DNA of 35,308 nucleotides from a virus: positions 1-35,308 of IMG/VR virus record IMGVR_UViG_3300024940_000006; one strand, written 5' to 3'. Positions within the stretch are counted from its first letter, which is position 1. Each line of letters begins with the position of its first letter. The notes beneath the pieces were generated by a model. It was not told the origin of the DNA. It searched no databases and saw only the letters and a program-made list of their open reading frames with translations. The position numbers were made by a program, and so were the translations under genes. Shown here piece by piece: positions 29,382 through 35,308 of this stretch.

Positions 29382-29959
29382 AGCGCATGCTCCAATTCTG
29401 CATTTGGGTCATACACGGTATGTGCAGCTACACGCCACACAGGGGCTTGCGGTCCGGTATCACGCTCAGGCAGTAGCCAGTAGCGCTTGTGGCCGTTGCT
29501 GGTGATAGCGCTGCCTTTTTCGCGCTTGCCCATCTCGGTAATGTAGCCAGCTTTTTGCAAGGCGCGCACATACTTGCCGATGTTGCTGATGATGTCTTTT
29601 TCGCCACCTTGCGCCACCAACATGGCCAGCTCTGGTATTGAGAATTTGCTACGAATGCGCATGGCGCGCCATACCCTGATGCGCAGGCTGTTTTTATTGA
29701 CCTTGGGCGCTACGTGTTTACCATTAGGGCCGCTCTTGATCTGCTTGCCTTCAACCATTGCAATGCGTCCGGCTTCAGTAATGGTGTGGCAGCCTTGCTC
29801 GCACTTTTCCAGCAAGCCGTGTTTGCGCAGCTTTAGGCAGGCGCGATCTACCTGTGTTGCAGTTAAGCCAGTGCTATGCACAAGGTCTGCCTCACGTACG
29901 CAATCAACGTGATATGCGTCTGCGATAGCCGTTAAAATGGTATTGGATGTCCAGATCAT
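29372..29959 (-). CDS. Putative regulator with two winged-helix domains
   Basis: The 195-residue product has a first winged helix at about 1-70 (TAIADAYHVDCVREADLVHSTGLTATQVDRACLKLRKHGLLEKCEQGCHTITEAGR). A second lies at about 92-160 (RIRVWRAMRIRSKFSIPELAMLVA … YVRALQKAGYITEMGKREKG). Both are of the type found in small DNA-binding regulators. There is no catalytic motif. It lies between the B operon part and the Cro-like gene. The role is unknown. Confidence 0.65.
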   Translation of the reverse strand: MIWTSNTILTAIADAYHVDCVREADLVHSTGLTATQVDRACLKLRKHGLLEKCEQGCHTITEAGRIAMVEGKQIKSGPNGKHVAPKVNKNSLRIRVWRAMRIRSKFSIPELAMLVAQGGEKDIISNIGKYVRALQKAGYITEMGKREKGSAITSNGHKRYWLLPERDTGPQAPVWRVAAHTVYDPNAELEHALCG

Positions 29960-30301
29960 TTAACGTGGCTCCAAAAATGAGATTATGTTTCTTGCCGCAG
30001 AACCTCTCTCTCTAATCAACTCAGTACTTGCTTTTGCTGCCCGTAATGTTCTAAATGTTCCTGGCTTAACAAAATCAGGGATTTTTTCTCTTAAAATATA
30101 TAAAAGCTCACATGCAAAATTGATTAAATCAAGGGCGTTTTCATCATTGATATTAATTTCATTAACTAAACGTGGAGCATGCTTATCAACATCACAGATG
30201 AATTTAATAGAACCACGATTCAGTTCAATAAAATTAATATCTCCTTTTAGACATGGATGTAGAGGCTCACCTTCAACCATAAAAAAATGAGTGCGTGCCA
30301 T
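29960..30301 (-). CDS. Hypothetical protein, AT-rich (accessory)
   Basis: The 113-residue product begins MARTHFFMVEGEPLHPCLKGDINFIELNRGSI and has a helical C-terminal half (ALDLINFACELLYILREKIPDF). I recognise no family. Its DNA is clearly AT-richer than flanking B and the winged-helix gene, suggesting recent gain. It fits between B and the next gene with gaps of 2 bp and 0 bp, so it is transcribed with them. Confidence 0.6.
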   Translation of the reverse strand: MARTHFFMVEGEPLHPCLKGDINFIELNRGSIKFICDVDKHAPRLVNEININDENALDLINFACELLYILREKIPDFVKPGTFRTLRAAKASTELIRERGSAARNIISFLEPR

Positions 30302-30303
30302 GA

Positions 30304-31044
30304 TTAACGCACCCCAGCTTTAACCAAACGTGGGCGGCGTGATTGCCAGTCATGGGTCAAGCTTTGGCCTGCCATATCAGCAAGCGCTACCTGCGTGGCA
30401 CCATTGCGTTTTGCAGTATTCTCAACTGTGGCAATTGCATTCATAATGTCGCGCATGCGGCCACCACTAGCGCGGTGAATTTCCGTTACCAGGTCATCGG
30501 CTATATCGACTTCTGCCAGCTGCTTGCAGGTGAGTAAAACATCATTCACGCTGGCTGGCTGAAATTCCACCACACGGGCAATACGGCTGCTGATCTGTCT
30601 GTGGCGTGCAATACGCGCCTGCACCTGATCCATCCCTACTAAAATCACCAGCACTTCTGTCAAGTCGCTCAAATCGCGCACGGCTTCAAGCACTGCGGCA
30701 TTGTTTTCAAGGCAGTGCTCAACCTCATCCACCACAATCGGTATCTGGTTGCCACCGATATAACCGGCGATGCGTGCAAATACATCGGCAGGCCTGCCGC
30801 GCGTATCCAGTTTCAGGTTTTCTGCCAGCTCTCGTTTAAACCAGGCAGGGGTCCAGCCCTCTTTAGCGCGCACATAAGCGGCGCCGCTCTGAATTGCCCA
30901 GTGATCAACTGTGGTGCTTTTACCAAAGCCAGCCTCAGCGGTAACCAGCATCAGGCTGGCTTCGGCTGCACCGCGATTTTCAACCGCAGTGATGCCGGTT
31001 CTAAAGTGCTCGTAATTTTCTGTTTTTACAAATTGTTTTTTCAT
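30304..31044 (-). CDS. Mu B-like transposition target-capture ATPase
   Basis: The 246-residue AAA+ ATPase has Walker A TAEAGFGKST (35-44), Walker B IPIVVDE (101-107), and sensor-like LVILVGMDQ. MuB coats target DNA as a filament, delivers it to MuA and confers target immunity. It is shorter than Mu B (312 aa) and seems to lack the N-terminal HTH, like the B/C-type ATPases of B3-like phages. It is 70 bp downstream of A. Confidence 0.92.
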   Translation of the reverse strand: MKKQFVKTENYEHFRTGITAVENRGAAEASLMLVTAEAGFGKSTTVDHWAIQSGAAYVRAKEGWTPAWFKRELAENLKLDTRGRPADVFARIAGYIGGNQIPIVVDEVEHCLENNAAVLEAVRDLSDLTEVLVILVGMDQVQARIARHRQISSRIARVVEFQPASVNDVLLTCKQLAEVDIADDLVTEIHRASGGRMRDIMNAIATVENTAKRNGATQVALADMAGQSLTHDWQSRRPRLVKAGVR

Positions 31045-31095
31045 GTAAACTCTCTCTTGCTGTTGTTAAGGTGCTTTTCAAACACCTGTGGTAAA

Positions 31096-31122
31096 GGTCA
31101 TGCGGTAGCGTCAACTACCGTA
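31096..31122 (-). terminator. Hairpin over the stop codon of transposase A
   Basis: ATGCGGTAG-N6-CTACCGTAT (plus strand, about 31100-31123) gives a 9-bp stem with one mismatch that is a G-U pair in RNA, and the A stop codon is in the stem. There is no T run. It may adjust A/B expression and not end transcription. Confidence 0.35.
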
Positions 31123-33181
31123 TGGCCGCTTCTCTATCTCCGAATAAATCCTCATATTCGGCAGTTAATCTGTAGCAATTCAGCCAGGCTTCATCCTGCA
31201 CAGTCATCTCGGTATCATTGGATAAAAGCCACCTGTACTTGGCTGCGTCTGTTTCAAACATTGGCCGTTTCACCGGCATGGCAATCACGTTTTCTGGCAG
31301 CATTCCGAGTGATTGCACGATAGGGGTTGCCGCCATCACCGGCAGCTCAATTGGCGCTTCATAAACCAATTGCTGCGGTGGATTAAGTTCCTGCTCGGCT
31401 TCATCAATCTTGGCTTGTGCGCGCTGTATACGGCCTTTAGCACGCTTCTCAGCGGCCTGATCAACAAATGATTGCGGGAAGTAGCTGCGTTTATTCGCTT
31501 CAAACATCGCTACAGTAACTAGCTGTCCAGCTTGGTTACGCACCCAAACACGGCTTGCATCGTGAATGTCATAACCTACGCGCATGGTTTCACCGTGATA
31601 GGCTTCAAGGTCATGGCTAAAGTAGGTGTTGGTAAATAAGGTAATCTCGCCACGGCGTGTTACTGCCTCTTTATATGGCCTGAATAGATCATCAGCTTCA
31701 TGCTGCTCTACCATTACAGGGTTAAAGCCTTCTTTTACTGCGGCGGCCCATGCTTCATTCGGTGATTGGTGGCGTTTCTTACCAGTTAATTCGTCATAAA
31801 CCTTAGGTAATGCGCGGTGAGGGCGGTTGTTGTAGTCATCAATTTGCGCCTGGCACCACTCAATAAAAACCAGCCAGGGCATGAGCTTTTTAGATGCGCC
31901 TGCAGCTTTAATATCAGCGCGGGTTACCTTGAATGCGGCCTGCTTGGCTTGTCTATCCATATCGGTGCCCATATAAGTAGCCAGTTCTTTTGCGCCACGC
32001 ACCCAAATGCTTTGATGTGAGCGCTCTTCAATACCTCGCGCCTGCGAGTTATAAGGCAAGCTATGCGTTAGCGTGATGGATAACCGTGCCATAAAGCCTG
32101 TAGCTTCATTGCTCATAGCTGCATTTTTAAAGCCTGAGCCATTATCAACATAGAAAATAGCAGGAATGCCACCATTAAGACTGGCGTGGCGTAGCGCATC
32201 TACCACGCCCCATGTAGACTCAGCCAAACCAGCAGACCACCCAACACATTTGCGTGTGGCAATATCTAAAACGCTGGTGATTTCTGGTCTAAATGCTTTG
32301 CCATGCGCAGGGTGTGCAACTTCAGCATCAAAGGCATGACCATCTGCTGTATAAGCATCACAGGGCCACATTTGACTGGTATCGCGTCTCACAAACGGCT
32401 TAATGTTCTTGATTTCACGGCTACCCATGCGGCCTTTTTGCGCTTCAACATTGCTTATTTTCTTGATGAAACGGCTAGCAGATGAATAGCTTGGGCACTC
32501 AATAGCAGCTGGCAGGTGCTTTGGTAATTGTTCAATGCAGTATGCCAAGCTTGGTTTTTGTGGCTGGCCGTACAGGCTCATTAGGTAGGGCGCCCAAGCC
32601 GGTACCTGAATTTTGTCGCAGGATTTAGGGGCTAAAGTTGCAACGCCACCTTCAGCATCATTTAGCCATCTGTAAATTGAGCGGCGGCTTAAAGTGCGTT
32701 TTCCAGCCTTACCTGAGCGAGCATTGGCTAATGGCGCCAACTGCTGCAGGTGATCAGGAAGGGTGCTAGTGGCAGCCATTTCAACCAATTTAATAATGGC
32801 ACGGTCAGTGCCGCCAATAGCTGCGAGGCGTTTCACTTCATGGCATATTGCGGCGCGCGCTTCTGCCGTCTGCCTTTGCCAGTCTTTTAAATCGTTGGCA
32901 CTTTGTTTGGTAGCAACCGTTAACTCGGTTGATTGTGGCTTGTCAGTTAACGGCTGCTTAACTGCCTGTATCTCGTTATGAAGTTTATTGGATTTAATTA
33001 ACTCTATAATGGCTTTTGGCGGTTGGTATTCGGTTTTAACCCCACCCTTGCCACCTTTGGCAGGCACTTCACGTTTCTGCCATCCATCTTTCTCTGCTCT
33101 TAATTTAATACCAGGCTTACTGGATGGCATTCCACTCAGCTTCATCGCGACCAATTCGGCGCATGAGTAATATTGCTTCAC
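31115..33181 (-). CDS. Mu A-like DDE transposase
   Basis: The 688-residue product starts at a GTG (33181) overlapping the previous stop (GTGA). Its N-terminal Mu-type winged DNA-binding domain (YYSCAELVAMKLSGMPSSKPGIK … GWQKREVPAKGGKGGVKTEYQPP, 4-55) matches the one in the repressor. A bipartite end-binding region follows (120-240). The rve catalytic core has acidic residues at D280 (TADGHAF), D346 (YVDNGSG) and E385/E386 (ARGIEERSHQ). The C-terminus (about 560-688) is the region that contacts B in Mu. It catalyses replicative transposition from the phage ends. Confidence 0.95.
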   Translation of the reverse strand: MKQYYSCAELVAMKLSGMPSSKPGIKLRAEKDGWQKREVPAKGGKGGVKTEYQPPKAIIELIKSNKLHNEIQAVKQPLTDKPQSTELTVATKQSANDLKDWQRQTAEARAAICHEVKRLAAIGGTDRAIIKLVEMAATSTLPDHLQQLAPLANARSGKAGKRTLSRRSIYRWLNDAEGGVATLAPKSCDKIQVPAWAPYLMSLYGQPQKPSLAYCIEQLPKHLPAAIECPSYSSASRFIKKISNVEAQKGRMGSREIKNIKPFVRRDTSQMWPCDAYTADGHAFDAEVAHPAHGKAFRPEITSVLDIATRKCVGWSAGLAESTWGVVDALRHASLNGGIPAIFYVDNGSGFKNAAMSNEATGFMARLSITLTHSLPYNSQARGIEERSHQSIWVRGAKELATYMGTDMDRQAKQAAFKVTRADIKAAGASKKLMPWLVFIEWCQAQIDDYNNRPHRALPKVYDELTGKKRHQSPNEAWAAAVKEGFNPVMVEQHEADDLFRPYKEAVTRRGEITLFTNTYFSHDLEAYHGETMRVGYDIHDASRVWVRNQAGQLVTVAMFEANKRSYFPQSFVDQAAEKRAKGRIQRAQAKIDEAEQELNPPQQLVYEAPIELPVMAATPIVQSLGMLPENVIAMPVKRPMFETDAAKYRWLLSNDTEMTVQDEAWLNCYRLTAEYEDLFGDREAAIR

Positions 33182-33609
33182 TCTGCTTCTCCCAGTAGTT
33201 TTTTCAATTGCTTGATTTTGTTGGAGGCTTCATCACGCTGGCGCTCCAGCTTTCCAAGCTCGCTGTTTAAAGCGTCTTTGCCAATTGCAAGCTTTGCCCC
33301 CAATTTACGAGCCATCATGTTGGCTAAAGTATGCGTTCCTGTAGCCATATCAAACGCAATGGCACGTTCAAAACTTGGGTGGTGCTCATCACGGCTCTCG
33401 CTGCAATAAGCATCCAGCATGTTCTTGGTGACTTCTTGACCAAGCAACTTGCTCATTTCTGCGGCGATGATGTAGCGGTCATGATCGCGCAACGCTTCTG
33501 CCATCACATGCGCCACCTCTACCCTGCAGCACAGCGCACCCGCAACTGGAGCAACCGGCTGCGGAATCAAAAACAAGTCTCCAGTTCTGTCATCGCGCAA
33601 TTTCCGCAT
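33178..33609 (-). CDS. Hypothetical early protein upstream of transposase A
   Basis: The product is 143 residues from ATG 33609, in TGATG overlap with the ner-like gene; a GTG one codon earlier is possible. It starts MRKLRDDRTGDLFLIPQP. It has a helical middle (EVAHVMAEALRDHDRYIIAAEMSKLLGQEVTKNMLDAYCSESRDEHHPSFERAIAFDMATGTH) and a C-terminal coiled coil (LNSELGKLERQRDEASNKIKQLKKLLGE). Proteins of this form are common between ner and A in Mu-like prophages; I know no proven function. Confidence 0.7.
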   Translation of the reverse strand: MRKLRDDRTGDLFLIPQPVAPVAGALCCRVEVAHVMAEALRDHDRYIIAAEMSKLLGQEVTKNMLDAYCSESRDEHHPSFERAIAFDMATGTHTLANMMARKLGAKLAIGKDALNSELGKLERQRDEASNKIKQLKKLLGEAE

Positions 33610-34007
33610 CACGCTGCCACCTTGTCTAACGCATTTACATTGCGTGAATTTTCAGCGGTGGTATGATTGGCTTTAATTTTTAATGCTGCTGATAAACGTG
33701 ATGGATGGCGACCAAGCCCACGCTCTCCTCGACCGCTTTTAGGAGAGCCATCCAGGTGATAACGGCTTGGCCAGATGGTTTGTGGTGTAAGCCCTAAATG
33801 CTCTGCAATAATTCGCTCGTATTTTGGGTAAGGTTTATATAATGCCTGACCAATCACTTGTGGGCAGTAACCATGTTGTCGGCTGATGCGCTGCAGGCTA
33901 GTGCCAGATTTATGCACCGCAGCAACAACATCAGCAGAATGCCAGTCTTGGACTTTTTCTTTGGCTGGTTTTTTTAGCATGTTTAATACTTTGTAAAAAT
34001 TGAACAT
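33609..34007 (-). CDS. ner: Ner/Nlp-like negative regulator of early transcription
   Basis: The product is 132 residues from ATG 34007; an ATG at 33980 (MLKKPAKEKVQDWHSAD) is the more likely start because a candidate promoter -10 (TATAAC, about 34018) lies just ahead of the first ATG. The Ner fold is clear: DWHSADVVAAVHKSGTSLQRISRQHGYCPQVIGQALYKPYPKYERIIAEHLGLTPQTIWPSRY. A tail of about 45 residues is basic. Ner represses early and repressor promoters and favours lytic growth. It is transcribed divergently from the repressor. Confidence 0.88.
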   Translation of the reverse strand: MFNFYKVLNMLKKPAKEKVQDWHSADVVAAVHKSGTSLQRISRQHGYCPQVIGQALYKPYPKYERIIAEHLGLTPQTIWPSRYHLDGSPKSGRGERGLGRHPSRLSAALKIKANHTTAENSRNVNALDKVAA

Positions 34008-34045
34008 GTGACAATGTTATAAGAAACTTTATTACTTTGCAACAG

Positions 34046-34145
34046 TTTACAACTTAAATTATCAATTATTTTCACTTTAAAAGTGTTTTCATATATAAAT
34101 CATAAGGATAAATGACTTTACAACTTACATTTACTTTACAACTTA
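34046..34145. promoter_or_regulatory. Operator candidates: three TTTACAACTTA repeats
   Basis: The 11-bp direct repeat occurs at 34046-34056, 34117-34127 and 34135-34145, between ner and the repressor gene. A partial copy (CTTTGCAAC) lies at about 34036. Two copies flank or follow the repressor promoter candidate and one is near the ner promoter side. This layout is like Mu O1-O3, which are bound by the repressor and by the transposase N-terminal domain, and would suit the shared domain in this phage. Confidence 0.65.
34071..34099 (+). promoter_or_regulatory. Sigma-70-like promoter candidate for the repressor gene
   Basis: TTCACT (34071-34076) and TATAAA (34094-34099) are separated by 17 bp, with a start point expected near 34106. 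The 13-bp palindrome CACTTTAAAAGTG (34073-34085) overlaps the -35. The leader of about 50 nt would contain two TTTACAACTTA repeats and the left arm of the inverted repeat at 34145-34178. Confidence 0.5.
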
Positions 34146-34178
34146 GGTTTACTACTCATGATTAAAAGTAGTAAACCT
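34145..34178. promoter_or_regulatory. Perfect 12-bp inverted repeat enclosing the repressor start codon
   Basis: AGGTTTACTACT (34145-34156) and AGTAGTAAACCT (34167-34178) are exact reverse complements, separated by 10 nt that contain the ATG (34158-34160). In mRNA it would place the start codon in a hairpin loop; in DNA it would be a dyad for a dimeric protein. The left arm overlaps the last base of a TTTACAACTTA repeat. Confidence 0.75.
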
Positions 34179-34985
34179 GACTTAGAGTGGTTTTCTGCCG
34201 CAGAATTAGCCGAATTTGGTAAAAACTGGGTTGGTGGACTACCTACCTCATCTGTAGGATGTAAGGGTAGAGCCGTAAGTAAGGGGTGGGAATCAAGGCA
34301 AGTTCAGGGTAAGGGTGGCCCTAATGGAATTTTAACTGAATACAAGCCGCCACAAGAGATATTGGAGGCCATTCATCGCTATATTGCCAATGATAAAAAA
34401 GACATCCATGCATCACCAGATAGTGATGCTATTGAATATGGACCAGCTCCTGCCATTAAACCTCTGGTAAGTGGCAGCGGTAAGCACGGCGGGGCAACAG
34501 CTGATGATGCCTCGTTAAATCTGCGTAGGCGGGTTAGTCAAAAACAGTATCCAGATACTATATATATAGAGCAACTAAAAGACGTGCGAGCAGCTGCAGG
34601 AAATGGGCAAGTTACACCAACAGATCAAGTGAGTGTAATGGTTGCAATCAATGCCATTAACTGGCGAAATCGCGTGGGGGCAAATGCGGATAAGGTTAAA
34701 ATTATCACTGTTTATGGTGATAGCATGGAAGGTACTCTATCCCACGGCGACCAGGTGTTTGTAGATACGGCATGCAATAAGTTCATCGATGACGCTATAT
34801 ATGTAATCATGCAGGATGATCTATTGCGCATAAAGCGCGTTAAACTAAAGCTGGATGGGTCAATACTCGTTAAAAGTGACAATGAAAATGGTTTTGGTAT
34901 TGAAGAGTACACGGCAGACCAGGCTGCAGCTTTTAAAGTGATTGGTAAAGTTCTACCATTTAAGTTCGGTCAGTTTAAAATGTAA
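34158..34985 (+). CDS. Phage repressor: Mu-type DNA-binding domain fused to S24 autoprotease
   Basis: The 275-residue protein has an N-terminal domain (11-65: WFSAAELAEFGKNWVGGLP … GWESRQVQGKGGPNGILTEYKPP) that is the same type as the N-terminus of transposase A. After a linker comes a LexA/S24 domain: cleavage site Ala147-Gly148 (RAAAGNGQ), catalytic Ser189 (VYGDSMEG) and Lys226 (LLRIKRV). The Ser-Lys distance of 37 is as in LexA. It should hold the prophage silent and cleave itself with RecA help upon DNA damage. It is the only early-region gene on the plus strand, divergent from ner. Mu's own c repressor has no S24 domain. Confidence 0.92.
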   Translation: MIKSSKPDLEWFSAAELAEFGKNWVGGLPTSSVGCKGRAVSKGWESRQVQGKGGPNGILTEYKPPQEILEAIHRYIANDKKDIHASPDSDAIEYGPAPAIKPLVSGSGKHGGATADDASLNLRRRVSQKQYPDTIYIEQLKDVRAAAGNGQVTPTDQVSVMVAINAINWRNRVGANADKVKIITVYGDSMEGTLSHGDQVFVDTACNKFIDDAIYVIMQDDLLRIKRVKLKLDGSILVKSDNENGFGIEEYTADQAAAFKVIGKVLPFKFGQFKM

Positions 34986-35003
34986 TGAATATTTATCTAT
35001 TCT

Positions 35004-35152
35004 GTGCCAAATCTTGCGCAAATTTTATTTAAAATTTACTAATTACTTCTATTTTGTGCCAAATCTAATTTTTTTCTATATTTTTACGAAAGCCTTATTT
35101 CCTGCGGCTTTTCGACTTTTTTTGTGATCTCTTCATAGTGCCAAATCAATCA
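35004..35152. other. Phage left end: three GTGCCAAATC transposase-site candidates and terminal CA
   Basis: Copies of GTGCCAAATC lie at 35138-35147, 35056-35065 and 35004-35013. All are in the same orientation, at distances from the proposed end (35152) that give a wide outer gap (82 bp) and a narrower inner one (52 bp), as for Mu L1, L2, L3. Read from the phage 5' side the end is TGATTGATTTGGCAC, beginning with TG as in Mu. The terminus itself is inferred, because the other end and the target duplication are outside. Confidence 0.7.
35087..35123 (+). terminator. Rho-independent terminator after the repressor
   Basis: CGAAAGCC…GGCTTTTCG forms an 8-9 bp stem with one bulge, followed by seven T (35117-35123). 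It lies between the second and the outer transposase-site candidates, 100 bp past the repressor stop, and stops the repressor transcript before host DNA. Confidence 0.72.
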
Positions 35153-35190
35153 CTCCCCCACAGTAAGCGGCAGTAATACTGTAAAAGAAA

Positions 35191-35214
35191 AAGGCCAACA
35201 TCGCTGTCAGCCTT
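35191..35214 (-). terminator. Rho-independent terminator of the tRNA gene (host)
   Basis: On the minus strand AAGGCTGAC-N6-GTTGGCCTT forms a 9-bp stem with two G-U pairs followed by a T-rich run, 9 bases after the tRNA CCA. It belongs to the host and is separated from the phage end by about 38 bp, so the phage inserted just outside the tRNA transcription unit. Confidence 0.75.
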
Positions 35215-35222
35215 ATCTATAC

Positions 35223-35301
<79 letters not shown>

Positions 35302-35308
35302 GAAACTG

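Larger units (their letters stand above)
1..35152 (-). mobile_element. Mu-like prophage, left end and most of the genome (right end outside window)
   Basis: Gene content and order follow phage Mu: repressor, ner, A, B, gam, gemA, mor, lysis, terminase, portal, F, G, I, capsid, gp36-gp48, tail fibre. The putative left terminus is the CA at 35151-35152 (TG on the phage 5' strand), preceded inward by three copies of GTGCCAAATC. The prophage continues past position 1, so the right end and the 5-bp target duplication cannot be checked here. It differs from Mu in having a LexA-type autocleaving repressor, an HU gene, an inserted DGR and two secreted accessory proteins. Confidence 0.93.

Noticed and set aside
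34712-34912. Minus-strand frame antisense to the repressor
   Set aside because: It lies wholly within the S24 domain coding region, with no start signals.

Overview
The window is most of a Mu-like (transposable, Myoviridae-type) prophage, read from its left end. The phage repressor and left terminus are at the right-hand side of the window (about 34158-35152), and almost every phage gene is on the minus strand. The prophage runs off the window at position 1, inside a tail-fibre gene. A host tRNA-Ile2(CAU) gene and its terminator (35191-35301) lie just beyond the phage terminus. Codon use and moderate GC suggest a betaproteobacterium, perhaps a methylotroph of the Methylophilaceae. That assignment is an impression, not a computed result.

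Layout from right to left, in the direction of phage transcription. (1) Left end 35004-35152, with three GTGCCAAATC transposase-site candidates and a terminal CA. (2) Control region: a plus-strand LexA-like repressor (34158-34985), an operator region (34008-34178), then minus-strand ner-like gene, transposase A and target-capture ATPase B (30304-34007). (3) Early/middle genes 26176-30301: small winged-helix, HTH and Cys-rich proteins, Gam and an HU-like protein. (4) A complete diversity-generating retroelement (DGR), 23483-26089: two target genes with variable repeats, avd, and a reverse transcriptase (RT) gene whose 5' part contains the template repeat. (5) gemA and mor (22686-23493), which run on from the RT gene. 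(6) Two secreted accessory proteins (21749-22656). (7) Lysis genes 20421-21630: lysozyme, holin-like protein, nested Rz/Rz1. (8) DNA packaging and head genes 11332-20195. (9) Tail and baseplate genes 1-11255 in the order of Mu gp35-gp48, with a programmed frameshift in the tail-assembly chaperone.

The most interesting systems are two. First, the DGR lies in the early operon rather than next to a tail fibre. All 20 clear template-to-variable-repeat substitutions fall on template adenines, the template is translated as part of the RT, and one of the two targets carries a 2-nt frameshift inside its variable repeat that a new retrohoming event could repair. Second, an apparent late-promoter code: a 16-bp dyad GCGGAA-N4-TTCCGC occurs exactly 36 bp before the start codon of three genes (lysozyme, head protease I, gp43). 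These match or lie near the places where Mu has Mor/C-family-activated late promoters. All three genes lack a Shine-Dalgarno core and have a -10-like hexamer at -12 to -7 from the ATG, which predicts leaderless late mRNAs.

Functional calls come from recognising protein families and gene order by eye. No database search was run.
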